Shown: positions 17,249 through 27,237, counted from the first letter of the stretch. The stretch: 64,000 bases of DNA from Polaromonas sp. A23 (GCF_002001015.1 NZ_MUNO01000004.1:62001-126000), one strand, 5' to 3'. Translations and numbers: made by a program. Notes: a model not told the origin generated them from the sequence alone.

Positions 17249-18246
17249 AGGGGTTTCTCAAGTACCTTCCGTGCCAGCTGATGTTCCTTCAGGAACCATG
17301 CTGCCGAACTTTGAAGACTCTCTGTGTAAGGCGTCCAGTTCAGGCCAAGTTTTTTCGTCGCGGCACGCGTATCGAGCTGGATGTGCTGCTTCCAGAGGCG
17401 AAGCAGCCCCGGCGGCATGGGGTCCGGCACGCTGTTGGGGGATACGCCAAAGCGTTTCAGTAGCAGCTCGGCAACCTTCAGCGGTGGTCCGGCCCCCCAG
17501 GCATCGAGCAGCAGTTGACGCTGAGAGAGGCGTGGCACCGGTGTGGCGCCGGTCGCCAGAGCCAGATCCAGGAAGTAATCGTTCCATCTCGGGCTGTCCG
17601 GAGCTGCCAGATTAAAAGCTGCGCTTTGGTGCGGGGCTAGCGGCAACTGAAGCGCGGCGATGACGGCCTGGCAGACGTCGTCGACGTGAACCAGATTCGA
17701 CCAGCCATCGCCTGCAGCGCCCAGGTCACCCAAGCGCCGGGAATTCAACCACCGTCCTGTTCTTCCTACCCAAAGTTCGCTGCCGGGCCCGAATACACAG
17801 CCGGGCCGCAGGATCACTGCCTGGCCCCCCCCGCGGACAAAGTCGGACAAGTGTGCTTCGGCCTCGCATTTGGCGCGGCCATACCATCCCAGGCCTGGAT
17901 CCAATGGGGCATCCTCGTTGATCAGGCCTTCTGCCGGCCCATAGACCGACATCGTGCTCAAGTGCACGATCCTTGTGCATTCAGCGGTTTGGCATGCCTG
18001 GGCAAGCGACAGCGAACCTTCGGAAATGGCGCGGGCACTGCCGGCAACACAATTGACCACCGCGTCAAATCCCCGGAGGGCGGCCGCTAAAGAAGCCGGG
18101 TCACGTGTATCCACCCGAAGCGACTCAAGGCCAGGTGCGGTATATCCGCGCGAAGCTCCCACAGGTTCGGCCCACGATGTGTTCGCGAGCAGGTTGACCA
18201 GTCGCTGGCCCACGTACCCGGTGGCTCCCAATACCAACACCCTCAT
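17236..18246 (-). CDS. NAD-dependent epimerase/dehydratase
   Basis: This 336-residue extended SDR starts with the cofactor loop LGATGYVGQRL (residues 6-16). The active-site YxxxK appears as WYGRAKCEAE around residue 140. A late LDTRAATKKLGLNWTPYTESLQ segment is like nucleotide-sugar epimerases. It probably converts a nucleotide-sugar or a polyol/oxo intermediate in the polysaccharide pathway. It overlaps the upstream GMC oxidoreductase gene by 4 bp (ATGA). Confidence 0.88.
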   Translation of the reverse strand: MRVLVLGATGYVGQRLVNLLANTSWAEPVGASRGYTAPGLESLRVDTRDPASLAAALRGFDAVVNCVAGSARAISEGSLSLAQACQTAECTRIVHLSTMSVYGPAEGLINEDAPLDPGLGWYGRAKCEAEAHLSDFVRGGGQAVILRPGCVFGPGSELWVGRTGRWLNSRRLGDLGAAGDGWSNLVHVDDVCQAVIAALQLPLAPHQSAAFNLAAPDSPRWNDYFLDLALATGATPVPRLSQRQLLLDAWGAGPPLKVAELLLKRFGVSPNSVPDPMPPGLLRLWKQHIQLDTRAATKKLGLNWTPYTESLQSSAAWFLKEHQLARKVLEKPLWTH

Positions 18247-19934
18247 GCCGGCACTCCGTCCAGCTGCAGGGCATGACTGGGGCGCAGTCGGCGCGAGAGC
18301 GTGTCGCCCAATCTCAGCGAAAGGGCGATGAGCGTGAGCGTCGGGTTGGCCTGGCTCGACGTGGGAAACACTGCACTTCCCGCCACGAACAGGTTGTGCA
18401 CAGAATGCACCTGGCAGTCGGCGTTGACCACGCTGGTGCGTTCATCAAGACCCATGCGCGCAGTCCCGATGTGATGTCCGCCGTAAGCGCCAAAACGCAT
18501 GAGGTCTTCTTCCAGCGTGGAGCGGTTGTATTCAAGCCGGGCGGTACCGCTTCGCTCAAACTCCTGCGCAAAAACGTCGAGAGATCGCGCGACAGATTCA
18601 ATATCCGTCTGGCTATAGTGCCAGTCCACACGCAGCTGCGGCATACCGAAGGCGTCTACTTTGTCCGAGAGCATGACCCGGCTTCGGGCTTGCGGTACCT
18701 GTTCGCCGTGCATCTCCAGGCTGAAGCGGTTGGTCCGGTTGCGCAGGATCACCGAAGGGAACTTGCGGCTGGCTAGGGTGCGGCGAGTCAGCCAATGTGC
18801 CAGAAAAGCGGTGGTGTCGATCGGGTCCCTCACCACATTGAGCGCATGTCGCGCGTAGGTGCCCAGTGTGGGCGGGGTGCCGTCGTTCAGTCGTTTGCTG
18901 TACTCATAGCTGATCAGCTTGCGTGCCAGGAACAGGCCGGACAACACGCCGCTGCGGTGCGATGGGTCGGTAATGCGCGGAAAGTGCAGGCGACCCACTG
19001 CATTGGCCAGGCCGAGACGGCGTTGTTCGCTGGCGGTGACCGATAGCCGGCGCCGGCAATACACCCCTTCGGGTGCCAGTTCATAACCGTGCCGCACACG
19101 ACTCGGGGTACCGCGAACCGTGAGGGTGCCCACATTGCCGGCGATGTGGCACATGTAGTAGCGACCAACCACATCATGATGGTTGCCGACACCGGTAGGT
19201 GTCACCTCACGCGAAGCCAGCAGCAGACGTGCGGTCTCCAGTCCACCTGCAGCCAGCACCGTTGCGCGTGGCATCACGGAAAAACGCTTTCCGGACAGCG
19301 TGGCCACTTCGATGGAGCGTACTGCACGGCCATCGGCCTGCAGATGAATACCCGTGCAATTCGCCCCGAGCAGGACCTTTACGCCCGGCGCCAATTCCAG
19401 CCGTTTGGCATAGCGGGTACCAAAGTGGGTGGGGCAGGAGAAGCGCTCGAGACCGTTTGTGCGCACGCGACTGCTGTCGAAGCCGCGAATCATGGGAGCA
19501 ACGTCAGGGCCAAGTGCCTCTTCGGCGTTGTAACTGAAACGTCCGGCTTCTGCCAGGGCGTTGGCTGCCGGGTAGTAGGGCAGCAGATCTTCATAGGAGA
19601 TCGGCCAGCCGCTGTCGGGTACATGGTTGCGCGTTTCAAAATCGAGCGAGTCGAATGGCATGCAACGTCCACCCCAGATGGCGGTTGATCCCCCCAATCT
19701 CCTGTGCCTGTATTTGTCTGGCGGGCTATGCAGGTCCTTGTCGGTCACCTCGCCCTCATAGAGAGCCTGGGTTTTTTCGTCCGCTTTCAGAAAACCCGAT
19801 TCCAGCAGCAAGACGGAGAACCCCTGCTCGGACAGGGCCAGGGTGAGGGCGATGCCTGCAGGCCCTCCACCCACGATGCAAACATCAGTCTGGAGGCAGG
19901 CGCCATGAGGCGTGTTGTTGGCGTTCGAAATCAA
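18243..19934 (-). CDS. GMC-family FAD-dependent oxidoreductase
   Basis: The 563-residue flavoprotein has an N-terminal dinucleotide motif VGGGPAGIALTLALSEQG (about residues 21-38). The C-terminal GMC signature carries GGHHIGTARMG and NLFVAGSAVFPTSSQANPTL. Family members oxidise alcohols, often sugars. The start is a TTG at 19934, supported by GGAGG seven bases upstream and by a 4-bp overlap with the preceding glycosyltransferase stop; no ATG fits the conserved N-terminus. Together with the next two genes it suggests an unusual oxidised or epimerised sugar in the polymer (inference). Confidence 0.88.
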   Translation of the reverse strand: MISNANNTPHGACLQTDVCIVGGGPAGIALTLALSEQGFSVLLLESGFLKADEKTQALYEGEVTDKDLHSPPDKYRHRRLGGSTAIWGGRCMPFDSLDFETRNHVPDSGWPISYEDLLPYYPAANALAEAGRFSYNAEEALGPDVAPMIRGFDSSRVRTNGLERFSCPTHFGTRYAKRLELAPGVKVLLGANCTGIHLQADGRAVRSIEVATLSGKRFSVMPRATVLAAGGLETARLLLASREVTPTGVGNHHDVVGRYYMCHIAGNVGTLTVRGTPSRVRHGYELAPEGVYCRRRLSVTASEQRRLGLANAVGRLHFPRITDPSHRSGVLSGLFLARKLISYEYSKRLNDGTPPTLGTYARHALNVVRDPIDTTAFLAHWLTRRTLASRKFPSVILRNRTNRFSLEMHGEQVPQARSRVMLSDKVDAFGMPQLRVDWHYSQTDIESVARSLDVFAQEFERSGTARLEYNRSTLEEDLMRFGAYGGHHIGTARMGLDERTSVVNADCQVHSVHNLFVAGSAVFPTSSQANPTLTLIALSLRLGDTLSRRLRPSHALQLDGVPA

Positions 19935-21097
19935 AGTGTGGCCTCCGTGATGCGGGCGTGGCTTTCCAGCGGCTGGCCGGCAATGCCAAAGTGCCGTTGG
20001 TGAATGCGCGCAATGCTGGCCGCGAAACGGGTCAGGGAAAATTGCAGTTCGTACAGCGCGCGTCCGTTGCGTTCAAGCGTTTCCCGCAAGGCAGGTTGTG
20101 CCAGTACCTGCTGCAGAGCCGTTGCGATTCCGGGTACGTCACCGGGCTGGACAAAACAGGCATTGACGCCGTTTGTCAGCACGAAAGGTATCTCTCCGAC
20201 CGGACTGCAGACAACGGCAACACCGTTGGCCATTGCTTCGAGGATGACCAGCGGCAAGCCTTCGTCATACGATGGAAGCACCAGCACGTCCGCCTGTGCC
20301 ATCAGGCGCGCGACTTGCTGCTGGTCCGACCAACCCGCAAACCGCACAAAATGGTCGACTCCAAGCTCACGGGCTTTTTGCTCGTAGCTCTGGACCTCTC
20401 CTCCCCCCGCAAAGGTAAGTTCGACGCGGGATGCATCGAAGCCAGGTACAGCCATCGCATGCAGAAGGTCTGACACACCTTTGCGTTCCGTCAAATTTCC
20501 TACAAACAGAATTCTCTGGCGGGTCTGCGCGGCTACATCACGCCGCGTCTCGGTCGGTTCCGGAACACCGTTGATGACCACTTCGATGCGGTTGGCCGGG
20601 ACTTTCAGTTCCTCATTGACAAAGCGCCGCGCCGCGCTGCCGAGAACCACGCAGCTGGACGGCAAAGAAAAGGCCCAGCGTGCCAAGGCTTGCAGCGGCT
20701 GCGGCCAGGCACGGTAAGCGTGGTGGAGTTGCGCAGCGTGCAGATGCAGAACCACGGGGACACGAAGCAGCCGGCATACGGCCATGACTGCCACCTTCCG
20801 AAAGAAGCTCAGGCGCTCGGCCATGTTCACATGCACGCCGGCCAGCTTGCCGTTTAGCTTGCCTTGCAGGAGTTTGCCAAGAGCGGTAGCAAGAACCCAA
20901 AAGGAGTAGAGGGCATTGGCTCCTCCCCGCGTATCCAGCGGACGCAGTTCGGCTATGTCGGCGCGGGCGTTGAAGGCCTGTGCCTGAATGAGGTAATCCG
21001 CGACCTTGAACATGCCGCCGCCTTTGTGGGTCCAGGGGCAGGCAATGTAGATATAGCGCTTGTCGTGGGCAGAGGACGCTGGGAGGTTTTTTTGCAT
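19931..21097 (-). CDS. Glycosyltransferase family 4 (GT-B)
   Basis: The product is 388 residues with a GT-B fold: an N-terminal acceptor domain and a C-terminal donor domain containing ILFVGNLTERKGVSDLLHA and the EX7E-type motif LPSYDEGLPLVILEAMANG. It should add one sugar of the repeat unit at the cytoplasmic membrane face. ATG 21097 has GGAAAG upstream and lies 2 bp beyond the acyltransferase stop. The open frame before it lies inside the upstream gene and is not family-like. Confidence 0.93.
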   Translation of the reverse strand: MQKNLPASSAHDKRYIYIACPWTHKGGGMFKVADYLIQAQAFNARADIAELRPLDTRGGANALYSFWVLATALGKLLQGKLNGKLAGVHVNMAERLSFFRKVAVMAVCRLLRVPVVLHLHAAQLHHAYRAWPQPLQALARWAFSLPSSCVVLGSAARRFVNEELKVPANRIEVVINGVPEPTETRRDVAAQTRQRILFVGNLTERKGVSDLLHAMAVPGFDASRVELTFAGGGEVQSYEQKARELGVDHFVRFAGWSDQQQVARLMAQADVLVLPSYDEGLPLVILEAMANGVAVVCSPVGEIPFVLTNGVNACFVQPGDVPGIATALQQVLAQPALRETLERNGRALYELQFSLTRFAASIARIHQRHFGIAGQPLESHARITEATL

Positions 21098-21099
21098 GG

Positions 21100-22167
21100 T
21101 CACTTTCCAAGAGGCTGGGCAGACAACGCGAGAGGCTTGAACAGCGCGCGTTTGAGATAGGAGGTCATGGGCCGTTCCAGCCACAGATAGGAGACGCAAC
21201 CGGCAATCAGCACCACGAGGCACACAACCGGAACAATGATCATGCTGTCCCGCAAGCCAAGTTGCCTGAGCGCCAGGACAACTGCCGGAACCACGAAGGT
21301 GTGCGAAAGATAAATGGAATAAGAAGCATCACCCAGAAAAGACAAAGGAGCAGCGATGCGGGCATGCGCTATCCAGGGCTCCAGCCAGACCGCGCCCAGG
21401 ACCATGAACGCCGCGGCTATGCCCCAGGTGAAGAAGCGATTGGCCGACACATCCCAGGCGATGCCGAACATCAGAACCAGACCGGCTGATATGGCGAGCA
21501 GACCTGTGGCAGGGGGAATGGGGCGATAGTGAAGCAGCGCGTGGGCGATACAGACGCCCAGGAGGAATTCAAACACAATCGGCTGGGCATAAAAAGCCAA
21601 TGGCGCGGATGTCGAGATGGCCTGTCCGGCGATAAAAATTGTCAGAAAAACCAGGAGGCAAAACCGTATGCGTGGCGCACCCCACGCGATAGCCAGGGCG
21701 AAAACAGCATAGAAAAGCATTTCGAAATTCAGTGTCCAGCCTACCGGCAGCGTGGGTTCGATCAGGCCCCACGGGCTGAGGGATGGAATGAAAAGCAGGG
21801 ATGCCGCCAGATGACCCGGCTCCAATGATGATCGGACTGCCAGGCCGGGCAAAGCCAGCAACAGCGTCACTTTCAGCAGGGTGCAAAACCAATAAAGAGG
21901 AGCTATTCGCAATATGCGCCGCTTCATGAACATCCATGCCGCCTGCAGGCGGGCTGTACTGCTTGCGAAAGAGTTGCGGGTAGACATGGCCATGACAAAC
22001 CCGCTGATCACAAAAAAGATGTCGACCCCCGCGGAGCCGTTTACCCAGTAGTGACCGTGACCCTGCCCGCTTACGTAAATCGAAACGGCCTGCGTGGCGT
22101 GCATCACCACCACCAGCATGGCGGCGACAAGCCTGAGGATCTGAACGCCCGTGAATTGCTGCGTCAT
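21100..22167 (-). CDS. Acyltransferase family 3 membrane protein (exopolysaccharide O-acyltransferase)
   Basis: This 355-residue protein has about ten membrane helices. The family N-terminus is GVQILRLVAAMLVVVMHATQ with the conserved R and H residues, and GSAGVDIFFVISGFVMAMS follows. It probably O-acetylates the lipid-linked repeat unit or the polymer in the periplasm. It lies between glycosyltransferase genes of the same operon and is distinct from the acyltransferase at 7334-8359. Confidence 0.92.
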   Translation of the reverse strand: MTQQFTGVQILRLVAAMLVVVMHATQAVSIYVSGQGHGHYWVNGSAGVDIFFVISGFVMAMSTRNSFASSTARLQAAWMFMKRRILRIAPLYWFCTLLKVTLLLALPGLAVRSSLEPGHLAASLLFIPSLSPWGLIEPTLPVGWTLNFEMLFYAVFALAIAWGAPRIRFCLLVFLTIFIAGQAISTSAPLAFYAQPIVFEFLLGVCIAHALLHYRPIPPATGLLAISAGLVLMFGIAWDVSANRFFTWGIAAAFMVLGAVWLEPWIAHARIAAPLSFLGDASYSIYLSHTFVVPAVVLALRQLGLRDSMIIVPVVCLVVLIAGCVSYLWLERPMTSYLKRALFKPLALSAQPLGK

Positions 22168-22192
22168 GTGAAATCTTTGTGGCCTCGGGAGC

Positions 22193-23290
22193 TCAGGGCG
22201 CAGAACCCCGGGCAGCCTGCCTTGGCGTCATGACCGGCTCCCGGATCACGCGGCTGGAAATAGCTTCACGTGCAGGATGCCGGTGCTGCAGCAGTCCCCG
22301 CAGCAGGCCGGCCGCATTGAAACACCACGACACCACGGAATAAAGGGCTTTGGTGAATGAACGCTTTCTCCAGGCCATCAGAGCGAGGGGCATGATGGCC
22401 AACAGGCCTAGCGATGTGACGCGCCAAAGCGGAGGCAGCGGCCAGAAAGGTACGCTAGCCAGCAGGCACCACCAGGCGATTACAGCCAGATAGATGCGCA
22501 ACTCGCGCAGGCCTTGCAGGATGAGGCGCATGCGCGACTGGCCTGCTGCCGCCCGAACCAGCTCGCCCAGCCCGCAGATGTAGCGGGTGCGCCAGCGCCG
22601 CAGCAACAGGCTGTAGGGCGGAGCATCATGGCCAAAGTGGTCTGCGGCATCCAGCGGCAGACGCCAGAGCAGCCATCCCAGCGAGCGCAGCCGCACCGCC
22701 AAGTCGAACTCCTCATAACTATGCAGGTTGCGGTCCGAGAAATAGCCCGCCGCCTCAATCGCCTTACGCCTGTAGAGGCCGCCGCCATCCAGACGGTCAA
22801 CGGCCCCGGGCAACTGATGAGTCGCAACCCGTTCGGCACGGGAGCGGTACTCCAGGCTCTCCGTGTTGTTCTCGACGATGCGGCCTCCGACACCGGCGAC
22901 TGACTCATGGGTATTCAGAAAGGCCAGAGCCTGCTCCAGGAAGCCGGGCCGCATCTGCATATCACCGTCGAGAATGTAGATGAAGTCGCCGCGTGAATGC
23001 TGGTACCCCAGCTGTGGACCGGCGCCGCAGCAACGCTCCTCAGGATGAGCCAGCTGTACGATGCGTATCGGATAGGCGCACGCAAGGTGAACCGTCCGGT
23101 CGGTTGAGCAGGAATCGGCAAGTATTACTTCGCCGCCCACAGCTGCTGCCGCCCGCAGCGCGCTTTCGATCGTGGATGTGATGCGCTGTTCCTCGTTCAA
23201 CGCCTTGATGACAATCGACACGGGGCAGGAGGACGGGGACGATCGCTGACCTCCCGAGAAGTTTTCCGGTTTCATTTCTTTATCCAGCAT
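22193..23290 (-). CDS. Glycosyltransferase family 2 with C-terminal membrane helices
   Basis: This 365-residue GT-A enzyme has VSIVIKALNEEQRI near residue 25, a DSCSTDRT nucleotide-binding motif and an ILDGDMQM (DxD) motif. A hydrophobic region near residues 255-300 probably anchors it in the membrane. It overlaps the upstream GT2 gene by 11 bp if translation starts at ATG 23290; ATG 23275 (MKPENF) is an alternative. It should extend the repeat unit; the sugar is unknown. Confidence 0.92.
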   Translation of the reverse strand: MLDKEMKPENFSGGQRSSPSSCPVSIVIKALNEEQRITSTIESALRAAAAVGGEVILADSCSTDRTVHLACAYPIRIVQLAHPEERCCGAGPQLGYQHSRGDFIYILDGDMQMRPGFLEQALAFLNTHESVAGVGGRIVENNTESLEYRSRAERVATHQLPGAVDRLDGGGLYRRKAIEAAGYFSDRNLHSYEEFDLAVRLRSLGWLLWRLPLDAADHFGHDAPPYSLLLRRWRTRYICGLGELVRAAAGQSRMRLILQGLRELRIYLAVIAWWCLLASVPFWPLPPLWRVTSLGLLAIMPLALMAWRKRSFTKALYSVVSWCFNAAGLLRGLLQHRHPAREAISSRVIREPVMTPRQAARGSAP

Positions 23291-24242
23291 CAGGGGAACC
23301 TGGCGTTCGGCTCACGCGCCAGAGTTCCCAGTTACGCAGAGTCTGGCCAGGCAAAAACAGGGCGATCAAAGCCGTCAGCCACCAGCGGCCACTGTTGATG
23401 GCACGCCGCCCCTGGAACAGGTAACGCAGTGCCTGGAGCCGGCGGCCAGATGTCACAGCCTCGCGGGCCAACGTCACATCATGCTGTGCCGCCAACCACA
23501 GGCTTGACCCGCGTAATGAAGGAATCATGGCGCCGGATATCGCGCGGAGCCGCATTCGCTGCAAAAACGGGGGAACAGTTGAGCCGATGTGGCTCGCCGT
23601 CAAACTGCCTTCGGCCGCAACCCGGTACGCCATCAGCGGTGCCCGAACCAATGCGATCGGGGTGCTCTCCGCCAGGCGAAACCACAGGTCAAGGTCTTCT
23701 CCTTGCGACTCCCCCGGAGGAAAGCAAGGTTGCATGGCCTGTAACCGCGACGTTCGCACGCAAACTGCACTGGTGCAAAGCGAGGGGCCCCTCATCCAGC
23801 GCACTGGAAGGTTCGTGATGATTTCAATCTCGGGTTGCCCGGCCTGGACGGGCCAGCGAGGCGGCCACAACTCCGGCTTGTCCTGTAGGAAGATGAATCC
23901 CGTCGCCACAGTGTCTGCCTGGGGAGCGGCAGACTGGGCGATCAGCAGGTTGGCGAGATAGCTGGGATGATGCCAGTCATCAGCATCGAGAAAGGCGACC
24001 CATTCGCCTCGGGCCAGAGCGATCCCATGGTTTCGCGCTGCGGAAACACCGGCGTTGGCCTGCCGTACCATGCGCACGCGCGGGTCGGCCACCGCTTCTA
24101 CCAGTGCCGGGCCGCCGTCCGTTGAGCCATCATCAACAACGATGATTTCAAAGTCGGTGAAGCTTTGAGAAAGTGCCGACGTCAGCGTGCCGATGATGTA
24201 GGTCGCCTTGTTGTAGAGCGGGATGACGATGGAAAATTTCAT
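23280..24242 (-). CDS. Glycosyltransferase family 2
   Basis: The 320-residue enzyme begins with FSIVIPLYNKATYI and shows IIVVDDGSTDGG and the DxD motif in WVAFLDADDWHHPSYL around residues 81-96. All are standard for inverting GT-A transferases. Only the far C-terminus is hydrophobic. It starts 8 bp after the polymerase-like gene and belongs to the same operon. Confidence 0.93.
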   Translation of the reverse strand: MKFSIVIPLYNKATYIIGTLTSALSQSFTDFEIIVVDDGSTDGGPALVEAVADPRVRMVRQANAGVSAARNHGIALARGEWVAFLDADDWHHPSYLANLLIAQSAAPQADTVATGFIFLQDKPELWPPRWPVQAGQPEIEIITNLPVRWMRGPSLCTSAVCVRTSRLQAMQPCFPPGESQGEDLDLWFRLAESTPIALVRAPLMAYRVAAEGSLTASHIGSTVPPFLQRMRLRAISGAMIPSLRGSSLWLAAQHDVTLAREAVTSGRRLQALRYLFQGRRAINSGRWWLTALIALFLPGQTLRNWELWRVSRTPGSPDAG

Positions 24243-24250
24243 GGGTCGAA

Positions 24251-25708
24251 TCAGGTTGCTTTGGGTATGCCTGCTGCAAAGGTTGCGGTTGCGGGGCGCC
24301 CCGCAACGGTCCTTGGCCGCGCCAGCCGCACCGCACTGGCCGACGCTGCCAGGGTCATCAGCAACAGCATGTGGGTGACCAGTTCGGAGCCGTAACCGAA
24401 CAGCAGCAAGGGAACTTCGCTGATTGCACGCATCGTCAATGCCAGGAACAAGGCCAGCGATATTCCTTTGCTGACACGGGCATAACGGATCGACAGCACT
24501 AGCAGTACCAGTGCATACAGCACCAGCGCTGAGGCTCCGACCACACCAGCACGCGACAGCGTGTCCATGAACTGGTTATGCGCGTGGGTTGCTGCGGGCA
24601 TACCGATGCTCGCCCTGAAGCTGGCATCCCACATGGAAGGGCCATAACCAAAAACAGGATTGCGTTCCCATTCGTCCCAGGCGACGGCCCAAATACGATC
24701 ACGGCCGGTCAGCGAGGCGAGCTGGGCGCCCTCGGCACTGTCAAAGAAACTGCTCAACTTGCCGCCGACATCTCCCAGCATCAGCACCAGCACCAGCGCT
24801 GTGACAGCGGCCATGAAGCCCAGTATCGACGCGATGCCAAACTCCGGACGCACAGGGTCACCGACTCGGCGCCAGAAAACCGGCCCGTTTCGTACAGCGA
24901 TGATGCAAGCCGAACAGAGAAAAAAGGAAATCCAGGCGGTTTTGGATTGGGCCATGAAGAGCACTCCCAGTCCCACTGCCCATGCCAGCCGGTTCAGCCA
25001 GGTGCGCCGGAAGGGTTGTGCCAGCAGGCAAAGCATGCAAATTTGTGCCAGCATTCCAAGAGACACCGCATGTGTTGCCAGTCCGGCCAGCCGCGGTACA
25101 CCGGGCAACAGGCCCTGTGTGTAAGAGGTTTCGAGGACCATGTTGGTCTTGAACGGAATCAGCAGCAGGCCGGCGACCATAAAAAGCAGCAGGGCGTTGC
25201 GCGCGGCCCTGAATGCATGCTCAAGTTCGTCGCCCTCGGTCAATACGGCGGCCATTCCGATGACCAGCGGATAAACATAGGCATGGGACATCTTCGGGTG
25301 GGCACCCAGCAGTGCAGGCGCCGCCACCGTGCCCAGCCAGAAAACAACAAAGCCTACGAGAATCGCAGAGGGCAGGAACGCGGCTTTGTCCCGCTTCAAC
25401 CAATGCGTGAGGATGCGTTCGCAGGCTATGGTCAGCAGAATCAGCGACACCAGGGGCTGGGCCAGGGTTTGCAGTGGGTGATGGATGGGCACATCGAGCT
25501 CGCTCACGCTCAGAGGCACAGTGAGGTCGCGACCCGACAGCAGAAGCGAAAGCGCCTGCATGAACAGGATCGCATAGAACGCCCAATGCAGGTAGCCATG
25601 GTTTCGGTGGGAGGTCAGGTGGACAGCTCCGGCCATGCCCAGTGACGCACCAAACGCTGCAAGCACGGCGCCGGTTAGCAGAACGGAAATGATGATGACT
25701 TGTTCCAT
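24251..25708 (-). CDS. O-antigen ligase/polymerase-family membrane protein (Wzy/WaaL-like)
   Basis: This 485-residue polytopic protein has about twelve helices. The Wzy_C signature is a long periplasmic loop with NPVFGYGPSMWD and THAHNQFMDTLSRAG, including the conserved histidine. In this setting it most likely polymerises the lipid-linked repeat units. Ligase and polymerase cannot be separated from sequence alone. It lies 9 bp downstream of the flippase gene. Confidence 0.87.
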   Translation of the reverse strand: MEQVIIISVLLTGAVLAAFGASLGMAGAVHLTSHRNHGYLHWAFYAILFMQALSLLLSGRDLTVPLSVSELDVPIHHPLQTLAQPLVSLILLTIACERILTHWLKRDKAAFLPSAILVGFVVFWLGTVAAPALLGAHPKMSHAYVYPLVIGMAAVLTEGDELEHAFRAARNALLLFMVAGLLLIPFKTNMVLETSYTQGLLPGVPRLAGLATHAVSLGMLAQICMLCLLAQPFRRTWLNRLAWAVGLGVLFMAQSKTAWISFFLCSACIIAVRNGPVFWRRVGDPVRPEFGIASILGFMAAVTALVLVLMLGDVGGKLSSFFDSAEGAQLASLTGRDRIWAVAWDEWERNPVFGYGPSMWDASFRASIGMPAATHAHNQFMDTLSRAGVVGASALVLYALVLLVLSIRYARVSKGISLALFLALTMRAISEVPLLLFGYGSELVTHMLLLMTLAASASAVRLARPRTVAGRPATATFAAGIPKAT

Positions 25709-25717
25709 AAGCGTCGC

Positions 25718-27235
25718 TCAGAGCCGCTGCTCGCCCAGGGTATCCCGAAGTGGCACCGGGCTGGCCCGGCGCAGCAGATGCCCCAGCCAGGGTGCAAACC
25801 TGAGCACCATCGCGGCCGCCTCCTCTCCAAGGAACTGCGGACGCACAGCCACCAATGCCCCCAGCATGCCAAGGGCGATCACGCCACTGGCTGCCAGCGA
25901 GAGCAAGGGCTGGTCGAAGCGGCTCATGATTTCGTGTCCGGACAGGGCTCCCGCCGCTGCAAGAATGCTAAGCAGCAGTCCGCGCGCGAAGTGCGGCCAT
26001 AGTCTGCCGAACCCGATTTGCAATGCACGGCATGCGGCGCTTGCCACAACGATTGCCCGCAGCAGGAGCAACAGGGCCGCTACCGTTGCTGCCACGCGTA
26101 TGCCTTGTCCCGCGAAGACATAAAAGCCGGCGGCGCCCGCAAGTACAAGCGGCAACTGCAGGGCAAACTCCAGGTGTTTGCGGCCTGTGTTCCAGAGCAC
26201 GGGTGTGGACAGCCCCCAGACCACATAGGCCGGCATGCTCAGAAACAGAATGCCCAACACCCAGGCTGCGCCACTCCACTGCGGCCCATACAGCAGGTGC
26301 ACGAGGTCGGCCGAGATGACAGCAAGAAAAACAAAAGCCGGGAGTCCCAGGACCAGAACGGTGGCCAGCATCTGAACATAGGCGTTGCCAAACCTCTGCA
26401 ATTCGTTTTGCAGGCGTGCCCCGGCTGCCAGGAAAGCGGGTTGCAGTGCCCCGAGCAACAGGGTATTGGGCATGGTGGCCAGGTTGTAGGCGACGTTGTA
26501 CAGACCCAGTGCCTGGGCGTTGAGCATGCGACCTATCAGAATGCGGTCCATGTTGTTGAGCACCCAGTTGATGATGTTGGTCAAAAAGACCATGCGGCCG
26601 GTGCCTATGGCGCTGGATGCCTCGGCGTACCACAGCAAAGGGCGTGCGGGGTGGGGCTTGAGCCAATAGCTCGCAACCAGCTGAACGGCGGCCTGTACCA
26701 GCCATGCAGCCACCAGTGCGCTTGCCCCCCAGCCCATCAGCGCCATAGGCACCCCCACAGCGACATAGCCGGCGGCATAACTGCCAACCTGTATCAGTCC
26801 GACAGCGCGAAAGTTCAGGTCGCGCTGCAACAGATAGGTTGCCGGCGCAGCTGCCGCGGTTAGCAGGCATGCCAGGGACAGCCATTCAATGACCGACTGC
26901 GCCCGGGGTTCCTTGAAGTACTGCGCCAGCAGAGGTGCCAGCAAGTACAGGGCTACCATGGTCATTACGCCCACCATCACCTGCCATGTCCAGGCAAAGC
27001 GGACGTCCTCGTCTTTCAACGAGGTTTTCTGCAGCAGGCTCCAGCTGAAACCGAAGCCTGAAACAAAGTTGGCGAAAGTCAGGACGACCATGCCGATGGC
27101 GAAGACCCCGAAAATATCCGGCCCCAAGGTGCGCGCAAGCACCACCTGCGCCAGCAACTGGAGCACGAAACGTGCAGCGGTGGAGACTGCACTCCACTTG
27201 ACCGCTGCCACGCCAGGCCGGCCAAGCCCGCTCAT
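25718..27235 (-). CDS. Lipopolysaccharide/polysaccharide flippase (Wzx-like, MATE/MVF superfamily)
   Basis: The 505-residue protein has about twelve to fourteen helices. The N-terminal pattern VKWSAVSTAARFVLQLLAQVVLARTLGPDIFG is typical of Wzx/WzxC-type exporters. It should move the undecaprenyl-linked repeat unit to the periplasm. ATG 27235 lies 2 bp beyond the stop of the preceding small gene; a TTG at 27241 would give a 4-bp overlap instead. Confidence 0.9.
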   Translation of the reverse strand: MSGLGRPGVAAVKWSAVSTAARFVLQLLAQVVLARTLGPDIFGVFAIGMVVLTFANFVSGFGFSWSLLQKTSLKDEDVRFAWTWQVMVGVMTMVALYLLAPLLAQYFKEPRAQSVIEWLSLACLLTAAAAPATYLLQRDLNFRAVGLIQVGSYAAGYVAVGVPMALMGWGASALVAAWLVQAAVQLVASYWLKPHPARPLLWYAEASSAIGTGRMVFLTNIINWVLNNMDRILIGRMLNAQALGLYNVAYNLATMPNTLLLGALQPAFLAAGARLQNELQRFGNAYVQMLATVLVLGLPAFVFLAVISADLVHLLYGPQWSGAAWVLGILFLSMPAYVVWGLSTPVLWNTGRKHLEFALQLPLVLAGAAGFYVFAGQGIRVAATVAALLLLLRAIVVASAACRALQIGFGRLWPHFARGLLLSILAAAGALSGHEIMSRFDQPLLSLAASGVIALGMLGALVAVRPQFLGEEAAAMVLRFAPWLGHLLRRASPVPLRDTLGEQRL

Positions 27236-27237
27236 GC

